Position numbers and translations under genes: made by a program. Below are positions 31,948-41,041 of a stretch of 64,000 nucleotides of DNA, piece after piece; the first letter of the stretch is position 1; every line of letters begins with the position of its first letter. Source of the stretch: Ruegeria arenilitoris (GTDB lineage Bacteria > Pseudomonadota > Alphaproteobacteria > Rhodobacterales > Rhodobacteraceae); assembly GCF_013030985.1 (NCBI RefSeq), contig NZ_WPYP01000001.1, positions 682,001-746,000 of the forward strand. Direction: 5' to 3'. The notes beneath the pieces are model-generated. The model did no database searches. It was given only the letters and a program-made list of their open reading frames with translations, and was not told the DNA's origin.

Positions 31948-32964
31948 ATGGTTGAGGCAATTCAACCCACGACCCGTCTTGTTGTCATCGTCGCGCCCAG
32001 CTTTAACATGTCAGCCACGATGGGGTTCATCGATCCGTTTCGGGCTGCCAACTATCTGGACGGTCGATCCTATTTCAGATGGGAGTTCGTGTCGGAAACC
32101 GGTGGGCTGTGCGTGTCCAGCAACGGGGCCGGCATTGAAACGCAAGCCCAGCATGATCTCGGCCCCGAGCCGCCCGACATCGCCATCGTTTCGACCAGTT
32201 GGAATCCCGAGAAACATCTGACTGATCGGCTTGGCAGCGTCCTGCGCCAATGGGCGCGGTCCGGCACCACGCTGGGCGCGTTGGACACAGGCGCATTCGT
32301 ACTGGCGCAGGCCGGGTTGCTGAAAGGACGGCGCGCCACCGTCCATTATGAACATATCGACGCCTTTCAGGAGCTTTACCCCGATATTGAAGTGGTCGAG
32401 AATCTCTATGCGTTGGACGGCAACCGGATCACCTGCTGCGGAGGAGGCGCCTCGGTGGATTTTGCGCTACAGATTGTACAAGGCATCCATGGCAGTGCCC
32501 TTGCGAACGCGGCCGCGCGATATATCTTCCACGACCGCCTTCGCGGCCCCGCCGCCATGCAACAACCAGAAGGCAGTGAGCCACTGGGCGCGCTGGTCCC
32601 GGCCACCTTGAAGACGGCCATTCAAGTGATGGAGGCGCATTTGGAGGACCCGCTGTCTATACCCGACATCTGCGAACAGGCCGGGGTCTCGCATCGCCAG
32701 CTCGACAGGCTGTTTGCGACCTACATCAAGAAAACCCCTGCCCTGTATTATCGCGACATCCGGCTGGATCGGGCGCGCGGGCTGGTGACGCAGACCGAAC
32801 TGCCGATTGCACAGGTTGCAATGGCATCGGGCTTTGCCAGTCAGGTTCATTTCAGTCGGGCGTACAAAGACCGCTTCGGCCTGCCCCCCAGCCAGGACCG
32901 GACCGAGGGGCGCGTGCCGTTCGAATACCGTGCCTGGCCAATGCATCGTAAGCCCAAAGCCTGA
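31948..32964 (+). CDS. GlxA-type transcriptional regulator (DJ-1/PfpI-like domain plus AraC DNA-binding domain)
   Basis: A 338-residue regulator. Residues about 10-190 form a DJ-1/PfpI-like sensor domain (LVVIVAPSFNMSATMGFIDP, LGALDTGAFVLAQAGLLKGR, HYEHIDAFQELYPDIEV). Residues about 225-325 carry two AraC-type helix-turn-helix motifs (LSIPDICEQAGVSHRQLDRL and LPIAQVAMASGFASQVHFSR). Relatives include GbdR and CdhR, which activate glycine-betaine and carnitine catabolism. It is immediately upstream of, and co-oriented with, a quaternary-amine-type operon, so it is probably that operon's activator. ATG at 31948 is preferred to the TTG at 31912. Confidence 0.88.
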   Translation: MVEAIQPTTRLVVIVAPSFNMSATMGFIDPFRAANYLDGRSYFRWEFVSETGGLCVSSNGAGIETQAQHDLGPEPPDIAIVSTSWNPEKHLTDRLGSVLRQWARSGTTLGALDTGAFVLAQAGLLKGRRATVHYEHIDAFQELYPDIEVVENLYALDGNRITCCGGGASVDFALQIVQGIHGSALANAAARYIFHDRLRGPAAMQQPEGSEPLGALVPATLKTAIQVMEAHLEDPLSIPDICEQAGVSHRQLDRLFATYIKKTPALYYRDIRLDRARGLVTQTELPIAQVAMASGFASQVHFSRAYKDRFGLPPSQDRTEGRVPFEYRAWPMHRKPKA

Positions 32965-32975
32965 TCTTACCAGGC

Positions 32976-33011
32976 GGCGCAAAAAGTTTACCCGATGGCG
33001 TAAAAAGTTAA
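32976..33011 (+). promoter_or_regulatory. tandem direct repeat, candidate AraC/GlxA operator
   Basis: GGCGCAAAAAGTTTA (32976-32990) and GGCGTAAAAAGTTAA (32997-33011) match at 13 of 15 positions and repeat every 21 bases, two helical turns, as in AraC-family tandem sites. It lies about 85 bases before the Rieske gene and just after the GlxA-type regulator gene. Binding by that regulator is inferred. Confidence 0.6.
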
Positions 33012-33096
33012 GCGTTTCGCTTCTTTTCCGAGGAACATAGCTTCAGCAAGCCAACCCTCCGGGCCAAACCCGGACGCGTTATGTGGAGCCCAAAAA

Positions 33097-34236
33097 ATGA
33101 GCGCGCTGCCGTCCAAAGAGCAATTCGACCGGATATCCGACGGGTTCAGCCCCGACCCGTTCAACACCCAATCCCTGAAGGCCGAGGCCTATGTAGACCC
33201 GGCATGGCATCAGGTGGACCTGAACGAAATCCTGGCCAAGACATGGCAATGGGTGTGCCATGTCGAAAGGCTCCGCACGCCGGGGTCCTATGTGACGGTT
33301 GAGATCGCAAACCGACCCGTTGCCGTGGTACGAGACCGCGAAGGTACGCTGCGCGCCTTCTACAACGTCTGCAAACACCGCGCCCATCACCTGTTGTCAG
33401 GTGAAGGCGAAACCACGCGCATCATGTGCCCCTACCACGCTTGGGTTTACAAACTGGACGGCCAGTTGGTGCGCGCGCCTGAAACCGAGAGCCTGACCGA
33501 CTTCAACACCAAGGACATCTGCCTGGATCAGGTGCAGGTCGAGGAGTTTGCGGGCTTTATCTATGTCAATCTCGACCCCGACGCGCGGCCTTTGCGCGAG
33601 GTTTCCGGCAATCTCGAGACCGAAATCCGCCACTGGGCGCCTGATATCGAGGAACTCACTTTCGGCCATCGGCTGACATATGACATCAAGTCGAATTGGA
33701 AGAACGTCGTCGACAATTTTCTGGAATGCTACCACTGCCCGACCGCTCATAAGGACTTCTGCGATCTGGTCGACATGGACACCTATAAGGTGACGACCTA
33801 CGGCATCTATTCCAGCCACATGGCCGAGGCAGGCAAAGGCGCGAACACCGCCTATGACGTGTCGAACGCCACAGTGCGCACCCATGCGGTTTGGTGGCTG
33901 TGGCCCACAACCTGCCTGATGCGTTATCCGGGGCGGTCGTCGATGATCGTGTTGAACATCATCCCGGTTGGCCCGGACCGGACGCTGGAAACCTATGATT
34001 TCTTCCTCGAAACACCCAAGCCGGATGCGGCTGAACTGGAGGCGATCCGCTATCTCGACGAGGTGCTGCAGCGCGAGGATATCGACATTGTTGAAAGCGT
34101 TCAGCGCGGTATGAGCTCACCTGCCTTCACCCAAGGCCGCATCGTGCATGACCCGAACGGCTCGGGCAAATCGGAACATGCGGTGCATCACTTCCATGGG
34201 CTGGTGCTGGACGCCTATAAGCAGGCCGCGCCGTGA
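33097..34236 (+). CDS. Rieske non-heme iron oxygenase alpha subunit (quaternary-amine type)
   Basis: A 379-residue oxygenase. The Rieske cluster ligands are C92-x-H94 (VCKHRAHH) and C111-x2-H114 (MCPYHAW). The mononuclear iron site is in NWKNVVDNFLECYHCPTAHKD: H213, H218 and a bridging Glu210. A glutamate here, rather than the usual aspartate, is characteristic of the carnitine/glycine-betaine/stachydrine oxygenase group (CntA, GbcA). It probably removes a methyl group or cleaves C-N in a quaternary amine. No reductase partner is encoded nearby, so electrons must come from elsewhere. First gene of a six-gene operon; its stop overlaps the betC start (GTGA). Confidence 0.85.
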   Translation: MSALPSKEQFDRISDGFSPDPFNTQSLKAEAYVDPAWHQVDLNEILAKTWQWVCHVERLRTPGSYVTVEIANRPVAVVRDREGTLRAFYNVCKHRAHHLLSGEGETTRIMCPYHAWVYKLDGQLVRAPETESLTDFNTKDICLDQVQVEEFAGFIYVNLDPDARPLREVSGNLETEIRHWAPDIEELTFGHRLTYDIKSNWKNVVDNFLECYHCPTAHKDFCDLVDMDTYKVTTYGIYSSHMAEAGKGANTAYDVSNATVRTHAVWWLWPTTCLMRYPGRSSMIVLNIIPVGPDRTLETYDFFLETPKPDAAELEAIRYLDEVLQREDIDIVESVQRGMSSPAFTQGRIVHDPNGSGKSEHAVHHFHGLVLDAYKQAAP

Positions 34237-35768
34237 CACGGCCGAACATCGTTGTGGTCATGGCCGACCAGTTGGCGCCGCAATTCTGCGGCGCTTACGG
34301 CCATCCAACGGTGAAAACACCCAACATGGACGCATTGGCCGCGCGCGGAATGCGGTTCGACGCGGCTTATTGCAACTCGCCACTCTGCGCGCCGTCGCGG
34401 TTTGCCTTCATGTCGGGGCAATTGATCAGCCGGATCGCCGCCTATGACAATGCCAGCGAGTTCCGCGCCTCGGTTCCCACCTTCGCGCATTACCTTCAGA
34501 CCCTGGGCTATCGCACCTGTCTGTCGGGCAAGATGCACTTTGTCGGCCCAGACCAGAAACACGGGTTTCAGGATCGCGTGACCACCGACATCTACCCCTC
34601 GGACTTTGCCTGGACCCCGGATTGGGAGGCCCCGGACGAGCGCATCGACAAGTGGTATCACAACATGCAAACGGTCAAGGAAAGCGGCGAGGCCATCGCC
34701 ACCTTCCAGACCGATTACGATGACGAGGTCGAATTTGCCGCCCGCCGCTGGTTGATCGATCGCGGGCGCGACCGGTCCGCCGGAGATGAAGCGCCATTCT
34801 GTTTGGTCGCCAGCTTCATCCACCCGCATGATCCATACGTGGCCAAACCGGAATGGTGGAACCTCTATTCAGACGACGACGTACCGATGCCGGAATTCAC
34901 CCTGACGCCCGAAGAACAGGACCCGTTCTCGCGCCTGGTGATGGACGGAATTGAAGCCAGCTATGTCCCTCTGACCGAAGAGGAAATCCGCCGCGCCCGT
35001 CGCGCCTATCTGGCCAATGTCAGCTATTTCGACAGCAAGCTGGGCGCGATGGTGAAGACGCTGAGCGATATCGGAGAGCTGGACAACACTATCGTCATCG
35101 TCACCGCCGACCACGGCGACATGCTGGGCGAGCGTGGGCTGTGGTACAAGATGAACTTCTTCGAACACTCTGCCCGCGTGCCGCTGATCATGGCTGGTCC
35201 GGGCGTCGCGCACGGCACCGCATCGAACACCTGTTCGCTGATCGACCTGTTGCCGACCTTCGTCGACTTTGCCGGCGGCAGCGAGGCGATGTTCGGAGAA
35301 CCCGTGGATGGCCGTTCCCTGATGGCGTTGGCGCGCGGAGACTCCGATCCGGTTGACGAGGCCATAGGCGAATACTGTGCCGAGATGACCCCCTACCCTG
35401 TGTTCATGATCCGGCGCGGGTCGCTGAAATACATCCATTGCGACCCGGACCCGCCACAGCTGTATGACTTGGCTGTCGACCCCTTGGAAACGGTCAATCG
35501 AGCTGAAGACCCAGACTATGCGACACAGGCCGCGGGCTTTGCCACAGAAGTCGCGCGCCGGTGGAACAGCGAGAAACTGCGCGCAGATGTGATTGCCACG
35601 CAAAAGTCCCGCCGCGCTCTGCACGCCGCGATGGAGGCCAAATCGGGGGAAAGCTGGGACTACAACCCGCCGCGTGACGCCTCTCAGGACTACGTGCGCA
35701 ATCACATGGATTGGACCGTTGCGGCCAAACGCTATCGCTATCCGCCTTTGAAGGAGACCAACAAATGA
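34233..35768 (+). CDS. betC: choline-sulfatase family sulfatase
   Basis: A 511-residue type I sulfatase. Cys52 in SPLCAPSRFAF lies in the C-x-P-S-R motif converted to formylglycine, and DHGDMLGERGLWYKMNFFEH is the usual metal/substrate region. Extended agreement with choline-sulfatase (YDNASEF, TTDIYPSDFAWTPDWEAP, ERIDKWYHN, the YVRNHMDWT tail) makes BetC the best match; it would release choline from choline-O-sulfate, though another sulfated amino alcohol is possible. The GTG start overlaps the Rieske stop; no formylglycine-generating enzyme is seen in the window. Confidence 0.85.
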   Translation: MTRPNIVVVMADQLAPQFCGAYGHPTVKTPNMDALAARGMRFDAAYCNSPLCAPSRFAFMSGQLISRIAAYDNASEFRASVPTFAHYLQTLGYRTCLSGKMHFVGPDQKHGFQDRVTTDIYPSDFAWTPDWEAPDERIDKWYHNMQTVKESGEAIATFQTDYDDEVEFAARRWLIDRGRDRSAGDEAPFCLVASFIHPHDPYVAKPEWWNLYSDDDVPMPEFTLTPEEQDPFSRLVMDGIEASYVPLTEEEIRRARRAYLANVSYFDSKLGAMVKTLSDIGELDNTIVIVTADHGDMLGERGLWYKMNFFEHSARVPLIMAGPGVAHGTASNTCSLIDLLPTFVDFAGGSEAMFGEPVDGRSLMALARGDSDPVDEAIGEYCAEMTPYPVFMIRRGSLKYIHCDPDPPQLYDLAVDPLETVNRAEDPDYATQAAGFATEVARRWNSEKLRADVIATQKSRRALHAAMEAKSGESWDYNPPRDASQDYVRNHMDWTVAAKRYRYPPLKETNK

Positions 35769-36556
35769 TGCTGGACGGCAAAACAGCGCTTGTCACAGGT
35801 GGGCGCGGAGGGATTGGGCGCGCTATCGTGGCCCGGTTCCTGCGCGAAGGGGCACGGGTCTATGCAGCTGATCTGACGCCCGAAGGGTCTTTGGCCACGC
35901 ATGACGATGACGGCAGCATCTTCGTCAAACTCGACGTGACCAAAGAATCCGACGCTATTGCGGCGATGGAACAAGTCGCCGAGAACGCAGGCCAACTGGA
36001 CATTCTGGTCAACGCCGCAGGGATCGAGATCGAAAAGACCATCGAGGAGACCACGCTGGAAGAATGGAACCTGTCCTTTGCGGTCAACGTCACCGGCACG
36101 TTCCTGACTTCGAAACATGCGCTGCCGTTAATGCGGAAGGCGACTAAGGGCAGCACGGCCTCGATCATCAATTTCGGCAGCTATGACGGCTTCATCGCAG
36201 ATCCCGGGCTTGCCGCCTATTGCGCCACAAAGGGCGCGGTTCATGCGTTGACCAAAGCGATGGCCTGCGATCACGGCCCCGAAGGTATTCGCGTGAACGC
36301 CATCTGCCCCGGCTATGTTGATACCCCCATGTTGCAGAGCTTTTTCACCGGCGACGGCTCGGGCGGTGGTGGCAAGACCATCGACCAGTTGCAGCAGGCC
36401 GTACGCGATGTGCACCCGATGCGCACCTACGGAACGCCGGACGACATCGCCAATCTGGTCAACTGGCTGGCCTCGGACGAGGCGCGCTACGCCAGCGGCC
36501 AACTATGGGTTCTGGACGGCGGGCTAAGCGCGCAGGTTCAGCAGATGAAGCTTTGA
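35765..36556 (+). CDS. short-chain dehydrogenase/reductase (first of two in the operon)
   Basis: A 263-residue classical SDR: cofactor motif TGGRGGIGRAIV near residue 11, acidic residue after beta-2 suggesting NAD(H), NAAG motif (LVNAAGIEIEKT), catalytic Ser in NFGSYDGF and Y-x3-K in YCATKGAVHAL. Substrate unknown; in this operon an alcohol of the quaternary-amine pathway is the likely one. It overlaps the betC stop (ATGA), so translation is coupled. It shares the VEKT-V-E segment with the second SDR, suggesting a related substrate or duplication. Confidence 0.85.
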   Translation: MMLDGKTALVTGGRGGIGRAIVARFLREGARVYAADLTPEGSLATHDDDGSIFVKLDVTKESDAIAAMEQVAENAGQLDILVNAAGIEIEKTIEETTLEEWNLSFAVNVTGTFLTSKHALPLMRKATKGSTASIINFGSYDGFIADPGLAAYCATKGAVHALTKAMACDHGPEGIRVNAICPGYVDTPMLQSFFTGDGSGGGGKTIDQLQQAVRDVHPMRTYGTPDDIANLVNWLASDEARYASGQLWVLDGGLSAQVQQMKL

Positions 36557-36581
36557 GAAACCCGGGCCGATGGGGGAAGAC

Positions 36582-38000
36582 ATGCAAACAAAGATGCTGA
36601 TCAACGGAGAGATGGTCGCCGGCGATGGCGAACCCCTCTCGGTTTTGGATCCGGCGACCGGAGCTACCGTCTCACAGGTGCCCGAGGCCACGCCGGAACA
36701 GGTTGAGGCCGCGACACGTGCAGCGCATGAAGCGTTTGAAACCTATTGCCTTACCACGCCCGCAGATCGGGCCGGATATCTCAACGCAATTGCCGATGTG
36801 ATCGAAGAAAACGTCGAAGAACTGGCCGAGTTGGAAACGCTGGATGTCGGCAAACCCTGGCCCATGGCCCGAGACGAGGAGATGCCGCTGACCATCGACA
36901 CGTTCCGCTTCATGGCCGGAGCCGCGCGCACCGTGACCGGTTCCGTGGCCGGGGAATACGCCGCGGGTCATACCTCGATGATCCGGAAGGACCCGATTGG
37001 CCCGGTCGCCTCAATCGCGCCGTGGAACTATCCGCTGATGATGGCTGCGTGGAAGATCGCGGCCCCGCTCGCGGCGGGCTGTACCATCGTCATGAAACCG
37101 TCCGAGATCACCCCTCTGGCCACGTTACGGTTGGCCGAACTGCTGGCCGATGTGTTGCCCAAGGGCGTGTTGAATGTGGTGCATGGTCGTGGCGCTTCGG
37201 TCGGGGACAAGCTGATCAACGACCCGCAGATCGAGGGCATTTCGATCACCGGCTCACCCGCCACCGGAATGGCAGCGATGCGGGCGGCGTCGAACCAGAT
37301 CCGCCACGTGCATCTGGAACTTGGAGGCAAGGCCCCGGTAATCGTGTTCGACGATGCTGACATCGACGCGGTGGCGGAAACGATCCGTTATGGCTCGTAC
37401 TTCAATGCGGGCCAGGATTGTGCCCAACCCTGCCGGGTGATGGTGCAGGACAGGATGTACGACAAGCTTGTCGCTGCCGTCTCGGATCAGGTCAGCCAGA
37501 TCAGGATCGGTGCCCCCAAGGCCGACGGCACCGAAATGGGTCCCATTGTTTCTGCCGCCCAAAGGGACCGCGTTGCGGGTTTCGTCGACCGCGCCCGTAG
37601 CAGTTGCGAGGTCACCGTCGGCGGACAGGTCGCAGACGGCCCCGGATTTTTCTACCAGCCGACCGTCGTGGTCAATGTCGACAATGATGCCGAGATCGCG
37701 TGCAATGAGGTGTTCGGACCTGTCGTCACCCTGTCGCGCTTTTCCGGGGCCGAAGACGCGCTGCGGGCCGCCAATGCCGGGCGCTATGGTCTGGCCTCGT
37801 CTGTCTGGACAAAGGATGTATCAACGGCGATGAAAATGACCGCTCAACTACGCTATGGCATGACCTGGGTGAATACGCATGGGATGCCTGCGGCGGAAAT
37901 GCCCTGGGCCGCGATGAAGGGCTCGGGCACCGGATGTGACATGTCGGTTTATGCGCTGGACGCATACACATCCGTGCGGCATGTGATGGTGGCGCACTGA
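36582..38000 (+). CDS. aldehyde dehydrogenase (PatD/BetB type)
   Basis: A 472-residue NAD-dependent aldehyde dehydrogenase: APWNYPLMMAAWKIAPLAA-type cofactor region, Glu246 in LELGGKAP, and catalytic Cys280 in FNAGQDCAQPC. The N-terminus (MQTKMLINGE), GHTSMIRKDPIGPVASIAPW and the tail VRHVMVAH resemble aminobutyraldehyde dehydrogenase PatD, a family overlapping betaine-aldehyde dehydrogenases that accept trimethylammonium aldehydes. It fits oxidation of an aldehyde made by the Rieske enzyme or an SDR. ATG at 36582 follows GGGGGAAG; a start at 36570 lacks such a site. Confidence 0.87.
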   Translation: MQTKMLINGEMVAGDGEPLSVLDPATGATVSQVPEATPEQVEAATRAAHEAFETYCLTTPADRAGYLNAIADVIEENVEELAELETLDVGKPWPMARDEEMPLTIDTFRFMAGAARTVTGSVAGEYAAGHTSMIRKDPIGPVASIAPWNYPLMMAAWKIAAPLAAGCTIVMKPSEITPLATLRLAELLADVLPKGVLNVVHGRGASVGDKLINDPQIEGISITGSPATGMAAMRAASNQIRHVHLELGGKAPVIVFDDADIDAVAETIRYGSYFNAGQDCAQPCRVMVQDRMYDKLVAAVSDQVSQIRIGAPKADGTEMGPIVSAAQRDRVAGFVDRARSSCEVTVGGQVADGPGFFYQPTVVVNVDNDAEIACNEVFGPVVTLSRFSGAEDALRAANAGRYGLASSVWTKDVSTAMKMTAQLRYGMTWVNTHGMPAAEMPWAAMKGSGTGCDMSVYALDAYTSVRHVMVAH

Positions 38001-38740
38001 TGCGGCTGGCTGGGAAACGAGCATTGGTTACCGGCGGCCGCCAAGGCATCGGGCGCGGGATTGTCGAAGCCTTCCTGCGCGAAGGTGCGGCCGTCACGAC
38101 CTGTGGTCGCGGCCCACGCCCAGATAACCTGGCGGACAGCGTCATCTGGTATTCGCTGGATGTCACCGACGCCGAAGCTGTCGCAGAACTGGCCCACACG
38201 ACAGACGGCACGGACATTCTGGTCAACAATGCGGGCGTTCAGGTTGAAAAGACCGTGGCTGAAAGCACGGACGCCGATTGGGACGCGGTGATCGGCACAA
38301 ACTGCAAAGGCGTCTTCAACCTCTGCCGTGCGTATATCCCCCAGATGTCCGAGGGCGGCTCGATCATCAATATCGGCTCAATCTCGGGCACGGTCGCGGA
38401 CCCGTCGATGGCGCTTTACAACGCCTCCAAAGCCTTTGTGCACGGGTTAACCCGGTCCATAGCCGTCGATCACGGCCCCCGTATACGCTGCAACGCGATC
38501 TGCCCGGGGTGGATCGAAACGGGGATGCTGGAGGCTGGTTTTGAACTGGCCACTGACCCCAAGGCTGCAAAACGGGACGCCCTGGCCCGCCATGCCATGC
38601 GCCGCTTTGGCAGACCAGAGGACATAGCAAGCATGGCCGTCTGGCTGGCCTCGGACGAGGCCAGCTTTGCCACCGGCCAGCTGTTCACAATGGATGGCGG
38701 CATGACTGCGGCCTCTCCCCTCAATCCGGGATTGTTCTGA
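38000..38740 (+). CDS. short-chain dehydrogenase/reductase (second of two in the operon)
   Basis: A 246-residue classical SDR with TGGRQGIGRGIVEAF, NNAG (LVNNAGVQVEKTVAE), catalytic Ser in IGSISGT and YNASKAFVHGL. Its closest visible relative in the window is the SDR two genes upstream. The ATG shares its A with the stop of the aldehyde dehydrogenase gene, and its stop overlaps the next start in the same way. Substrate unknown. Confidence 0.85.
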   Translation: MRLAGKRALVTGGRQGIGRGIVEAFLREGAAVTTCGRGPRPDNLADSVIWYSLDVTDAEAVAELAHTTDGTDILVNNAGVQVEKTVAESTDADWDAVIGTNCKGVFNLCRAYIPQMSEGGSIINIGSISGTVADPSMALYNASKAFVHGLTRSIAVDHGPRIRCNAICPGWIETGMLEAGFELATDPKAAKRDALARHAMRRFGRPEDIASMAVWLASDEASFATGQLFTMDGGMTAASPLNPGLF

Positions 38741-39666
38741 TGGAGTTTCAACATACGGCTTGCCTTGGTGGCGGCGTGATCGGCGCCAGTTGGGCGGCGC
38801 TGTTTCTGGCTTCGGGCCGGTCGGTGGCAATGTTCGACCCGGACCCGGACGTCGAACGCAAGGTCCGCGACTACATCGAAACCGCATGGCCGACGATGAC
38901 AGAACTCGGACTGACGCAACACGGCACTCCGGACGCGATCACCTTTCATTCCAACGCCACCCGCGCGGTCGAAGGGGCCGCCTTTGTTCAGGAGAACGTC
39001 CCCGAGCGCTTGCCGATCAAACACGCAACCTTTGCCGAGATCGAACCCGCGCTTTCGCCCGACGCCATCGTCGCCAGCTCCGCCTCGGGGCTGACGCTTA
39101 GCCAGATGCAGCCAGGCTGGAAAGATCCAGCGCGGTTCGTTCTGGGCCATCCGTTCAACCCACCGCACCTGATCCCTCTGGTCGAGGTATTGGGCAATGA
39201 CCGCACCGCTGATGGCGTGGTTGATGCGGCTGAGCGCTTCTATCAGGCCGTCGGCAAGACCACGATCCGCCTGCACAAAGAAGTTCCCGGCCATGTCGCC
39301 AACCGCCTTCAGGCCGCGATCTGGCGCGAGGCGATCAGCCTGGTGATCTCGGGCGTCGCATCGGTCGAAGATGTGGACAAGGCCGTCTGGGCCGGACCCG
39401 GTCTACGCTGGGCGGCCATGGGACCGACCATGCTGTTCAACCTCGGTGCCGGAGAAGGCGGGCTGCAGGCCTTCTGCGAGCATTTCACGGACACCTTCAA
39501 CGGCTGGTGGGACGATCTGGGCCAGGTTCATCTGACCGACGGAGTCACCAGCGTTCTGACAAATGGGGTTCAAGCCGAAGCCGCCGGGAAGTCCCAGGCT
39601 GAACTGGCCCGGACACGGGACGCCCTGATCGTTGCCCTGCAAAAATCGACTGCCGGACTTCGGTGA
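38740..39666 (+). CDS. 3-hydroxyacyl-CoA dehydrogenase family protein (carnitine dehydrogenase/lambda-crystallin-like)
   Basis: A 308-residue NAD-dependent dehydrogenase. It has the Rossmann start ACLGGGVIGASWAALFLASG, VQENVPERLPIK, GHPFNPPHLIPLVEVLG and the helical C-terminal domain with VPGHVANRLQAAIWREA. This short form groups with L-carnitine 3-dehydrogenase and L-gulonate dehydrogenase (lambda crystallin) rather than beta-oxidation enzymes. With a Rieske oxygenase, a choline-sulfatase and a GlxA-type regulator, a hydroxylated quaternary amine such as carnitine is a reasonable substrate, but unproven. Last gene of the operon; converges with the kinase gene. Confidence 0.82.
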   Translation: MEFQHTACLGGGVIGASWAALFLASGRSVAMFDPDPDVERKVRDYIETAWPTMTELGLTQHGTPDAITFHSNATRAVEGAAFVQENVPERLPIKHATFAEIEPALSPDAIVASSASGLTLSQMQPGWKDPARFVLGHPFNPPHLIPLVEVLGNDRTADGVVDAAERFYQAVGKTTIRLHKEVPGHVANRLQAAIWREAISLVISGVASVEDVDKAVWAGPGLRWAAMGPTMLFNLGAGEGGLQAFCEHFTDTFNGWWDDLGQVHLTDGVTSVLTNGVQAEAAGKSQAELARTRDALIVALQKSTAGLR

Positions 39667-39677
39667 CCGTCGGGACG

Positions 39678-40997
39678 TCAGCGACCTATGATGATATCCG
39701 CACAGAGGCCACCCAGACGCTCGCTCTTGCTCAGGCGCAGCACGCCACCATGCGCGCGCGCTATATCTGAAACGATCGCAAGGCCCAGCCCGACACCGGT
39801 GCCCTGATTCTGATTGCGCGCTGGATCGAGGCGCGAAAACGGTTTCACCGCCTCGGACCGCTGATCGGGCGGAATGCCCGGCCCGTCGTCCTCGACCCGA
39901 ATACGCACGGATTTCGGTGTGATCGACAGGCTGACATCGGCGCGTTTGCCATATCGCACAGCATTTCCGATCAGATTTTCCACCGCGCGCCGAATGGCGG
40001 TGGGGCGCAGCATAGCGGTCCCTTCCCCTTCAACCGAGATCAGATCAGCCGCATAGCCCGCGCGGCGCGCATCCTTGACGATCTGCTGCAAAAAGGATTC
40101 GGGATTAACGGATTCGGGTGATCCTTCGGCGGCACCACGGGAAAACTCAAGGAAAGCATCCAGCAGCAACTGCATTTCATCGACGTCCTGTTGCAGCGGC
40201 GCGGCCTCATCTTCGGGCAGCATCGACAGGCCCAGTTTCAAACGGGTCAGAGGGGTTCTGAGGTCGTGACTCACCCCTGACAGCATCATGGTGCGCTGCT
40301 CCATCTGGCGCTCGATACGGGCGCGCATGTCCAGAAATGCACTGCCCGCCGCGCGTACTTCGATGGCACCGCCGGGGGAATACGGCACCACCCGGCCCCG
40401 ACCAAAGGCCTGCGCGGCCTCGGCTAGACGGGTGATCGGACGCAGTTGATTGCGCATGTAAAGGAACGAAATCGAGGTCATGATGATCGCAAAAAACAGC
40501 ATCGTCACGATCAGCTGATGTGGTGCCACCGGAGACAGGCGGCGGCGATCAAAGGTCAACTGCAGCAGGCCAAGGTCGGTCTGCATGTACACGCGCGCCT
40601 CCTGCCCGCTGGGCAGGGCAACCGCGGCAAGATCCGGCAGCAAGGCGCGCAGGTCCGCCTCAACCTGAGGTGCAATGAAATCGTACCAGCGGCGCTGCCC
40701 GACCATCGGCTCTTCGTTGATGTCCAGAAACCGTGCATTCATATCCAGCGCCTGCAAATCCGGTCGGACAGCCGCCAGTGCCTGTTGTTGGGTTTCGGTT
40801 GCATTCACCTCGTCGACCACAAGCATCACCTCGCGCGAGGCCGCCCGGGTCATCTGTGCGGTGACATCCTCAAGGTGCTTTTGCAGGAACGCGACACCCA
40901 CCACCAATAGCAGGACGACCACTGGCAGAACCAGTATCAGCGCAGCACGGGCATAGAGGCTGCGCGGCATATAGGGTTTGAGCCATTGCGCGGACAT
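39678..40997 (-). CDS. EnvZ-type sensor histidine kinase without adjacent response regulator
   Basis: A 439-residue membrane kinase: transmembrane segments at about 19-37 and 163-181 flanking a periplasmic sensor of about 125 residues, a HAMP linker (RNQLRPITRLAEAAQAFGRG), the phospho-acceptor His244 in SGVSHDLRTPLTRLKLGL, and the ATPase N, G1 and G2 boxes (NLIGNAVRYG, VEDDGPGIPP, GTGVGLGLAI). The layout matches EnvZ. No OmpR-like gene flanks it, so its partner must be elsewhere. It is divergent from the metallo-beta-lactamase gene (44 bases apart). Confidence 0.9.
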   Translation of the reverse strand: MSAQWLKPYMPRSLYARAALILVLPVVVLLLVVGVAFLQKHLEDVTAQMTRAASREVMLVVDEVNATETQQQALAAVRPDLQALDMNARFLDINEEPMVGQRRWYDFIAPQVEADLRALLPDLAAVALPSGQEARVYMQTDLGLLQLTFDRRRLSPVAPHQLIVTMLFFAIIMTSISFLYMRNQLRPITRLAEAAQAFGRGRVVPYSPGGAIEVRAAGSAFLDMRARIERQMEQRTMMLSGVSHDLRTPLTRLKLGLSMLPEDEAAPLQQDVDEMQLLLDAFLEFSRGAAEGSPESVNPESFLQQIVKDARRAGYAADLISVEGEGTAMLRPTAIRRAVENLIGNAVRYGKRADVSLSITPKSVRIRVEDDGPGIPPDQRSEAVKPFSRLDPARNQNQGTGVGLGLAIVSDIARAHGGVLRLSKSERLGGLCADIIIGR

Positions 40998-41041
40998 GCG
41001 CTAAACCTAACGGGCTGTTACGACAAGAGAAAGAGCACAGA

